Assembly (NCBI GenBank): GCA_013407085.1
Contig: JACCGJ010010213.1
Span: 17,744 to 81,743, forward strand
Source: Atriophallophorus winterbourni
Lineage: Eukaryota; Platyhelminthes; Trematoda; Plagiorchiida; Microphallidae
DNA: 64,000 nt
Reading direction: 5' to 3'
A program made the position numbers and the translations under genes. Positions 57,039 to 64,000 of this stretch are shown in pieces. Below the pieces are notes generated by a model. The model was not told where the DNA came from. It did no database searches and was given only the letters and a program-made list of their open reading frames with translations. How positions within the stretch are numbered: position 1 is the stretch's first letter; every line of letters starts with the position of its first letter.

Positions 57039-57154
57039 AGTCAGGACAGGGCACCTGACTAAGTGGCAGTCATCCGACCACCACTAATGCACTTCAAAAA
57101 TAAGAAACCTTTATCTAGCGTTACGAACAGCATCTACAGAATCAATTGTAAAGA

Positions 57155-57720
57155 CTACATGGTCCCCATGGTTACAAAAGGACATGACCTTGCTGCAACG
57201 GGTATACCGCCGCGCTACAAAACTGGTGACCGGGCTATACAACTGGCCATACGAGGAGCGGATTGCAACTCTAAACCTCTTTGACTTTTCGTACCGTCGC
57301 CTCATGGGTGACTTGATCCTGTTGTTCAACATTCTGCATGACGTGGATCACCCACTTGAACACCTGTTTCATCGGCAAGAAGCACGTGGTAGCAGATCGC
57401 AGGGCTACAAGTTAATTATTCCACACTCCAGGTCAAATTGTCGAAGGTTTTTCTTTGCTGTCAGAGTTTGTTTTATATGGAACTCCCTGCCCCCACATAT
57501 CATTTGCGCAACAAGCCTGAACATGTTCAATGCTGAACTTGACAAGTATACGTTGACCAAATCCAACCTTGCACCTGAATACATGTGCTGACTTTCCATA
57601 CAGATAAAACATTTGTGTTGTTTTTATGCATTCCCTATATTTTTAACCTGTGGTTACTGTAAAGTATTTGCTTTTTAGACCATTAAAACTTTGAATTACT
57701 TTGAATTACTTTGAATTACT
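57155..57720 (+). mobile_element. CR1-A 5'-truncated copy with open C-terminal ORF
   Basis: An open frame of 135 codons (57184-57591) reads [54 protein letters not shown] and LDKYTLTKSNLAPEYMC. It is cleaner than the corresponding part of the long CR1-A copy and shows the frame that copy has lost. It ends in three ACTTTGAATT repeats. Inserted within the GIY-YIG coding part of Penelope-like element 3. Confidence 0.85.
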
Positions 57721-58285
57721 GTTTGGGTGTTTACATGGAACTTCGAAGAACACCGAAAGCGTGCCCAGAGACAGCCCCGGGATGCCAGGGAATATCAATC
57801 CCTTATTCGTGATTCCGCCTCAGCGTCGATCTAGACAATGTGAAAATATTGAGATTCGGAATTAAACCGTATAGCGAACGTCTTCATGTGGAGGCGGTCG
57901 AAATTTCCAAGGCAGGTCTACTGGCGGTCAATAAGTCAGAAATCTCCACAACCTGGCGCTCGGCACTGATGCGAAGGTAAATAGTTGTTATTCAACTTAT
58001 ACCTACTAGTTAATTAGATTTTTGTTTTTCTTCAAAAACAACTCAACCTTAGCCCCATTAGTCATGTACTTTTACGCATGTGGGCCGAAGTATTAACCGA
58101 CCTTGACCGTGTTCACTTGTATTAGATTGATTTGGATACACACTAGTAGGCAAATCAATTATTGATCCTGGTCATGCCCACGAGACGTGACACAGTGTAG
58201 GCGTACTCTAGAATGTTTCGGGGTAAGGTCAAATAAGTGGTGGTGGGTTGACTGCTACTTAGTCATGTTCCCTGTCATGACTATC

Positions 58286-58334
58286 ACCTTGGTTTGACGA
58301 AGCTTCTGTGTCAGAAGTGAAACGCTACCCAAAA
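58286..58334 (+). ncRNA. Hammerhead motif, family B, decayed
   Basis: TTGACGA (core C to T), full stem II AGCTTCTG-TGT-CAGAAGT, GAAACGCTACCC. The core change should block cleavage. Confidence 0.65.
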
Positions 58335-58380
58335 CCTGCCTAACCGTGTGCTCTCAAACTTCTGTGCATTATGAAAATCT

Positions 58381-60244
58381 TTTGTTTGGTTAAAATGTCA
58401 AATAGATAACATACTTTTACTTACTAAAACAGCGCCAAGCGGAGTTGTAAAACGTTCATTACAAATTCTCATACACATTTGGTAGTCAAATTCTTGCATG
58501 AGTTACTTCTTAGAATGATATCTGTATATGGGCGTGCCTAAGTCTAAAACATACAGTCTAAAGTGCGATTCCATCTACAAGCGTGGACACAGTTGACTCG
58601 TGGCGTGCATTTTTAACGTGTACCGTCGGCCACATTATCCCATTTCAATTACTGGCTATATACACCCTGTCGAAGACCTTAAGACCCAGCTGATATCACT
58701 AAAACTGTTAGGCATGATAGACCGCGCAGAAGTCTCCCAAACATCGCAAGCTGCACTTCTATAGCCACTGGTAAATGGGGTGTTCAAATAAAGAACCACA
58801 TAGTGATCCATGGCAATGCGCTCAAGATGTTTATATTTAACCAATATAGTATTCTACCCACATCCCCCAATAGAGTCTTTATGCAACTTAATTCATGCAC
58901 ACGTAAGCCACAGTGTTAATTGACTTTGACAGGCTTCATTTGCTAGATTTTTAAACCATAAATCTTGAATCTTGAATGTGAATGTACACTGTGCTAGGTA
59001 AATAAGTAAAGTGATCTCTGATTTGTCTACGTAAATCGCCATCGATGAGCTTTTTATTGGTGGTAATAGGGCCAATAGGCAGATATGGGGCTACTCTATC
59101 ATGTTCCTATTCTAAAGCCATAATCCAAATTAGCATCTGCATTAGCGGCGATTGCGGACAAATTTATTTGATGACTGTCACCACATATTGTTTTGTACTC
59201 AAAACCCTAGGTAAAATTACACACGGAAATCAATGTTTGTTCGTCACTACAGATACTATTACCATCAATTATATTTTGATATTGTTTAAAATATATGAAA
59301 TATCGCTTTCTAACAAAGTTCCACGTGAAACTGGATAAATGCTTTACAAATAAGCGACGGATAAGAATGGCTAAACCAACCTGTCACGAACATGCAAACC
59401 CGTGCTTTCGGTGTTAAACACTTTGAAACCACTGTTGGGCATGGCAGGTAAAACAAACTGCTTAATAACATTAACATACAATGCACATCTAAATGTGATT
59501 ACATGCTTTGGCTTGCGAGTTATTTCTTTAATTATACATTGTATCATCAGCCAACCCCCCGCACCCAGACATCTTTTATGTCTCGTGTACCTTAAAACTC
59601 TGAAAGAATGTTAAAAGTAGCTTTGAAAACTGTGTTGATCACTGAACCGTTTTGATTATACCATACTAAACTTCAAACATTGGTTCGAATTCTATAAACT
59701 ATTTCAATTCACATGAAGCTTGGTAAAACAGATTACAACTGACGTGAATAAAAATCATGGTCTGCATGTGTGCATGTATCACGTGAATGACCGCAGTTAG
59801 TGCAAAAAAGCATGAATGAATTTTGTAATATTTCTTTTAAATTTGATATCCAGCTCGTAAAAATAAATTGTGTAGTTGTTCCATTTAAAGTGCTAGTTAC
59901 TAAAACTGTGTTCCACTAATCGCGATCTCTTGTCAATTTTAAAAATAATTATGTTTGTACTCACTAGTAGTAAAAAATATAAAACTTTCAAATGGGCCGC
60001 TGCACATCAGTTCATCGACGGGAACCAACTGGTTTTGTAAAATGTTGATTTGAACGCAGATAAAATTTGTGAATATTGTTTACGGAAGCTACAGTAAGAA
60101 ATGCTCAACATCGACCGAAAGAGGCGAAGCCAGTAAGGAATTCTACAAAAAAGTTAAAATCTGAGGAAAGACACATAAGGGCATAGTGTGTCGAACGCTT
60201 GTTATTACATGATTTGTTTGTGGATTCCAGTCTCCTCCTTCAAT
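58381..60244. other. Non-coding stretch with small repeat scraps
   Basis: Contains a decayed family A unit (about 58785-58870: AAAGAACCACATAGTGATCC, CCACATCCCCCAATAG) and a CR1-E-type tail at about 58945-58975 (ACCATAAATCTTGAATCTTG). Nothing else is recognised. Confidence 0.45.
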
Positions 60245-63138
60245 TTTAATCGAACATGAATGTACATCACAAGCGCATGATAGCTTCATGCTCCGCAGAT
60301 TTTAGAATGACTAATCATTTCGATTCGGGAGTGACGATCTCTCCCGCAGCGCTCACAGCGATAGGCGGTACTCGGTCGATCGGTGTCATTTGCACCCAGG
60401 CGGCGTGATCTGCGTTCTGCAGTAATTGCTGTATCTGCTCTTCCCCAGCTTGTACATGATGCTTTACACAGTGACTTCATAGTGAACTGTCTAGAGCACG
60501 TTCTTCTCAACTCGTAGGCTCAATTTTGAGAGATTTCATATTATTAGTAAACGTGTTTGTACCCCAAGTGTTGTCTGCACAATGGTCAAATTTTTGATTT
60601 CAACGCACGATAAAATAGATCTTTTGGAATTTGACCATTTTCCATTCTGTGCATATGACCCAGCCGGCGTAGGCTTTGCTGTCGCATTAGGGTAAACTGC
60701 TATGTTGACCAGCTTTATAAAGCACTTCGGCATTCATAAATTTGTTCATCAACTATATGCTCAAGATACGGTGGATGCTTCGTAAATGGAAAGCACTCAG
60801 CTTCCCTTCGTGGCTTGCTCGGATGGTAAAGATATTACTAACGTTATGTGAAGCATTTAGTACGTACGTGCTTTATACCATCATCTTTGTCTTCGTAGTT
60901 AATTTGGGTTGCTTCAGACACAAGAGCTCAAACGGGACAATTTGACAGCTGCTCTGCCAATCCGCTTATCGATCTTTGTGTCCAGTTAGAGGTTAATGGC
61001 AATGGTTTAACCAATATATGTGAAATGATGTACTAATTCATATGAACAGTTTTCAACAGTGATGATGACCAATGACTTTAGTCATGCTCATGCTATATGG
61101 CAGCCCTCAAGTTCTTCGTACGCCGATGAAAACAGCCCATTAGTGGCTAAATATGCTGCAGAGAGTGAGCAAAAAGGCTGCAATTTTCGGGAAACAGCAG
61201 GTCACAAATTAACCGATCCCGTACCTTGTAATTGACGAATTTTTTGTAAAATTCCTTCCTATTATCTATTTAAACATTTTTATTCTTCTTAATGCGCACA
61301 GTTCTTATATTTCATTGTTTTATGTATACATTTTCGTTATTGTCCTATCCACTTGTAAACGCACTTTGTTTTGTTAAACTAATTCATATTGCTTGACAGC
61401 CATTAAATTCCACATCATTTTGCACGTGGTATTTGCAGAAAACAGAGACAATTGTTCACCATGGTATTGACTATCTTCTCAGCACTGGCTGAATTTATTG
61501 CGTGTTGTTTGGAACATTTGAGCACTTTTGGCTCACATTATTTGTACAAACCGGCACAGTTGAGGTCTGTCCATTGTTGTTGTCTATTAATCTTTTTAAT
61601 AGTACCGTAGTATATCCGAATCGTTGTTCTGAAATTTTTGAACTAAGAAACAGGTGGTCTACGCGTTAACCAACGATGCATACACTGGTTTTGTTTTCAA
61701 GCGGTCCAATTTGAAAAGCTTGCCATCACATTGCGTGCGTAGGTAAATACCTTCTGTTTTGTCCTAGAAGCGTGTTTCAGCAACAAAGCAAAGCAATATT
61801 GAACATCGTTGGGGACAGAACACATCATTGTTTGACTCTGGCGAATGTCAAAAGATTATAAAGTGCAACCATTTAAATGAACTGATCCTTGCATGCTAGA
61901 CTGGAAAGAAATAACGAGTTTGTGCAGGCTTGAATGGCAGCCTATAAAATTAAGCATTTTGTAAAGGCCTCCCTGCTAACGTAGTCAAATGCCTTCTTTA
62001 GATCAATAACAATAGCGTTTAATGACATACGCTGTTCGCGAATCTTTTCTTGAATTTGTCTCATTGAAAAACTATTATCTACTGTTGATCTTACCTTGCG
62101 AAAGTTCCAGTGAGATTCAGAGTAAACTCTATCATAATTTAGAAGGGAGATTCCTCTGTAATTGTTGCTGTCGCCTTGATCACCTTTATTCTTAAATAGC
62201 TTGATGATATTGGTTTCTCGCATCTCTTGTTGGACAAATTTCTCCTGCCAGTACTGAAAATTTATTCGAGGAATTGGCTTTTAAAAGCATTTCTACATTG
62301 TTTGATTAGCTAAGGTGGAATTCCGACATCACTAAGGGCCTTTTCACTCGCTAAGCAGTCGATTGCTTTGTTGAGCTTATCAAGAGTTGGATGAATATCT
62401 AAGTGTTCGGGGTTGATAAACACTAAACATTTTCAAGTGCATGTGATAAAACCTAGCGGTCCCTAGAGTAGAGTGGAGATATTTTCTTGGCTCATCTTTC
62501 AATTTACTGAGCTTTGCCAGAAGGTGACTTGATGGAATCTGTTTTGATTATTTTGACCAATGATTTTCTTATACCATCATACATACCGTAAAAATTACCA
62601 CAATCTTTCGGATACAGAGGCTAATTTTAGTCTAATAGTTATCTGGAAACCTCCTAGCGGTGTGCTGGACCATATGTCTAGCCAATCTGAGAAGCCGTTA
62701 CATATCCTGTGTTAGCATACTTTTGAACTTTAAAGAACTTTGACTGTCTCGTCCATAGCAGCATTCATCTCAGATTCGTCTGCTTCAAACGAGTCTCTAT
62801 TTTGAGCTTTCTTTAGAGAATATATATGTTAAAAGCGACTAGACGTATAAGTTTATATGCAATTTCCAGTTTTCAGAGGCTGAATCAAGTGCACTTATTT
62901 TGTAGAGCTCGGTTTTGAAAGATCGTTCAAAACGCACAGCAAGATTGGGTTCGCAAATACGACAAACATCTATCATCGACTAACCAGTCCATTTAGCGCC
63001 GTGAACTCTTGTCTGGTGAAACTTGAATTTTACACAAACTAGAAAATGATCATTGTCGAAGTCTGCGCTTGCATATAATATTTTGAGGAGTACTCTTTCT
63101 ATATCAGTGTGCCTAACAAGGATAAGATCAAGCAAATT
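60245..63138 (-). mobile_element. RTE-3: old RTE-like LINE copy
   Basis: Collinear with RTE-1 from its C-terminal finger (YRCERCGRD..SHSKIC, near 60330) through LKKAFDYVSREAF (61990), FRKVRSTVDNSFSMRQIQEK (62070), IIKLFKNKGDQGDSNNYRGI (62200) to the endonuclease end near 63138, with dozens of stops, small deletions and one insertion of about 460 bp. It lacks the endonuclease N-terminus: at 63138 it gives way to the family A array. It preserves the reading frame that RTE-1 has lost at its C-terminal tail. Confidence 0.85.
61232..61695. other. Unidentified insertion within RTE-3
   Basis: About 460 bp of AT-rich sequence lying between sequences that are adjacent in RTE-1 (near 21690). It has no recognisable ORF or terminal repeat. 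Confidence 0.55.
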
Positions 63139-63300
63139 ATAACTCTAGTAAATTTTAGACAAGGAGCGCTTGTGTACCACTGTTGGATAAGGCTGCTACG
63201 GCCAACATGTTCAATTACATGTGTCCAAATACATGTTTAATTGGGTTAAACCCACAACCATGAAACAAGATACTTATTTGCATGTTTTTCCGTCACAAAA

Positions 63301-63350
63301 CACCCCACGACCGGTTTCGTGCTGTTTGCACTCATCAGGTAGGGACAGTA
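63301..63350 (-). ncRNA. Hammerhead motif, family A, well preserved
   Basis: TCCCTAC-CTGATGA-GTGC-AAACA-GCAC-GAA-ACCGGT-C-GTGGGG, with four perfect stem II pairs, six stem I pairs and a complete core. Confidence 0.85.
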
Positions 63351-63718
63351 ATATCAGGATCCGCATGCGCTTGAAACAATGGAGAAATGGTAAACAAAGA
63401 GCGCTTGTATGCCACTGTTGGATAAGGCTGGTACGACCAACCTGTTCAATTACATGTGTCCAAACACATGTTTAATGGGGTTAAACGCACAACCATGAAA
63501 CAAGACATTCATTTGCATGGTCGTGGGGTGTTTTTTGACGGAAAAGCATGCAAATGAATATCTTGTTTCATGGTTGTGGGTTTAACCCCGTTAAACATGT
63601 GTTTGGACACATGTAATTGAACAGGTAGGTCGTACAAGCTTTATCCAACAGTGGCATACAAGCGCTCCTTGTTTACCATTTCTCAACTGTTTCAAGCGCA
63701 TGCGGATCCTGATCTTAC

Positions 63719-63765
63719 TGTCCCTACCTGATGAGCGCAAACAGCTCGAAACCGGTCGTGGGGTG
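63719..63765 (+). ncRNA. Hammerhead motif, family A, weakened stem II
   Basis: As 63301-63350, but stem II is GCGC/GCTC with one mismatch. Confidence 0.75.
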
Positions 63766-63951
63766 TTTTGTGACGGAAAGGCATGCAAAAGAATATCTTG
63801 TTTCATGGTTGTGGGTTTAACCCCATTAAACATGTGGTTGGACCCATGTAATTGAACAGGTTGGTCGTTCCAGCCTTATCCAACAGTGGCATACAAGCGC
63901 TCCTTGTTTACCATTTCTCCACTGTTTCAAGCGCATGCGGATCTTGATTTT

Positions 63952-64000
63952 ACTGTCCATACCTGATGAGTGCAAACAGCACGAAACCGGTCGTGGGGTG
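63952..64000 (+). ncRNA. Hammerhead motif, family A, at window end
   Basis: CTGATGA-GTGC-AAACA-GCAC-GAA-ACCGGT-C-GTGGGGTG. Complete core and stem II; stem I 5' strand TCCATAC has one mismatch. The sequence stops at its last bases. Confidence 0.8.

Larger units (their letters stand above)
56095..57062 (-). mobile_element. Penelope-like 5' terminal repeat split by nested LINEs
   Basis: 56095-56116 (GATTGGGACCGATCGTGTAT) is the outer end of the terminal repeat. It resumes at about 56945 with AATGAAAAGAAATTTGAGTG and runs through an intact family B hammerhead to GATAGTCAGGACAGG and the GCAGTC end. The gap is filled by CR1-E and CR1-A. Confidence 0.75.
57084..58380 (+). mobile_element. Penelope-like element 3, GIY-YIG and 3' region, split by CR1-A
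   Basis: 57084-57154 gives KKPLSSVTNSIYRINCKD, the start of the GIY-YIG part. After the CR1-A insertion the text resumes at 57721 with CTGTTTGGGTGTTTACATGG, completing the KDCLGVYI-like segment, then SLIRDSA, the GTCGATCTAGACAATGTG block, a C-terminal coding remnant and the 3' terminal region to about 58380. It lies head to head with the inverted terminal repeat at 56095-57062. Confidence 0.75.
63150..64000. mobile_element. Family A hammerhead array, 235-bp subfamily, runs off the window
   Basis: Minus-oriented units (about 63150-63517) meet plus-oriented units (63518-64000). The period is 235 bp on both sides: GCGCTTGT at 63166 and 63401; CTGATGA at 63728 and 63963. This subfamily replaces the hairpins of the 3.4 kb units by ACATGTGT-TTGG-ACACATGT and GTTTAAC-CCC-GTTAAAC. 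The inverted junction falls at GCATG/GTCGTGGGG, a few bases from the hammerhead cleavage site. No coding frame is shared by all units. The right end lies outside the window. Confidence 0.75.

Noticed and set aside
1..64000. tRNA or rRNA genes
   Set aside because: No cloverleaf with A and B boxes, and no rRNA-like block, was noticed on either strand; a dedicated search was not possible.

Overview
The window looks like intron-rich, repeat-dense DNA from a flatworm, most likely a digenean trematode of schistosome type. The reasons are AT-rich sequence, two 30-nt introns near the 5' end of a gene, RTE-, CR1- and Penelope-like retroelements, and many hammerhead-ribozyme repeats. The organism is inferred from these features and was not checked against any database.

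Two host genes are supported, both on the minus strand and both seen as separate exons. (1) 4.70-6.14 kb: the first four coding exons (about 220 residues) of an NADP-dependent, probably mitochondrial isocitrate dehydrogenase; the rest should lie left of the window. (2) 31.1-44.8 kb: an RBM24/RBM38-like RNA-binding protein. Five exons are recognised, including one of 40 nt, and at least one more short exon is implied by the reading phase.

Nearly everything else is mobile DNA, much of it nested. CR1-like LINE families (called CR1-A, -B, -E and -F here) lie at 10.6-15.9, 20.4-29.4, 49.6-50.4, 53.4-54.0 and 56.1-57.7 kb. RTE-like LINEs lie at 20.65-24.38 kb (nearly intact, 14-bp target duplication, inside CR1-B), 42.4-43.1, 50.6-53.2 and 60.2-63.1 kb. 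Penelope-like elements (PLE) with a GIY-YIG part lie at 8.9-10.6, 18.4-20.0, 47.2-47.7 and 56.1-58.4 kb. An LTR-retrotransposon leader/gag relic lies at 16.4-18.0 kb.

The most interesting layer is RNA-like. At least seventeen hammerhead motifs, intact or decayed, belong to two families. Family A sits in 235-243-bp units arranged as inverted plus tandem arrays at 3.4-4.1, 16.7-17.1 and 63.2-64.0 kb, with single units elsewhere. Its stem III is the self-complementary ACCGGU, which suggests the motif acts as a dimer. The 3.4-4.1 kb array is flanked by a 13-bp direct repeat, so it was inserted as a unit. Family B lies in the terminal repeats of the PLEs and has a longer, covarying stem II and a self-complementary ACGU stem III. 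Family A resembles ribozyme-bearing small retroelements (retrozyme-like); family B fits the hammerheads known from Penelope-like elements.
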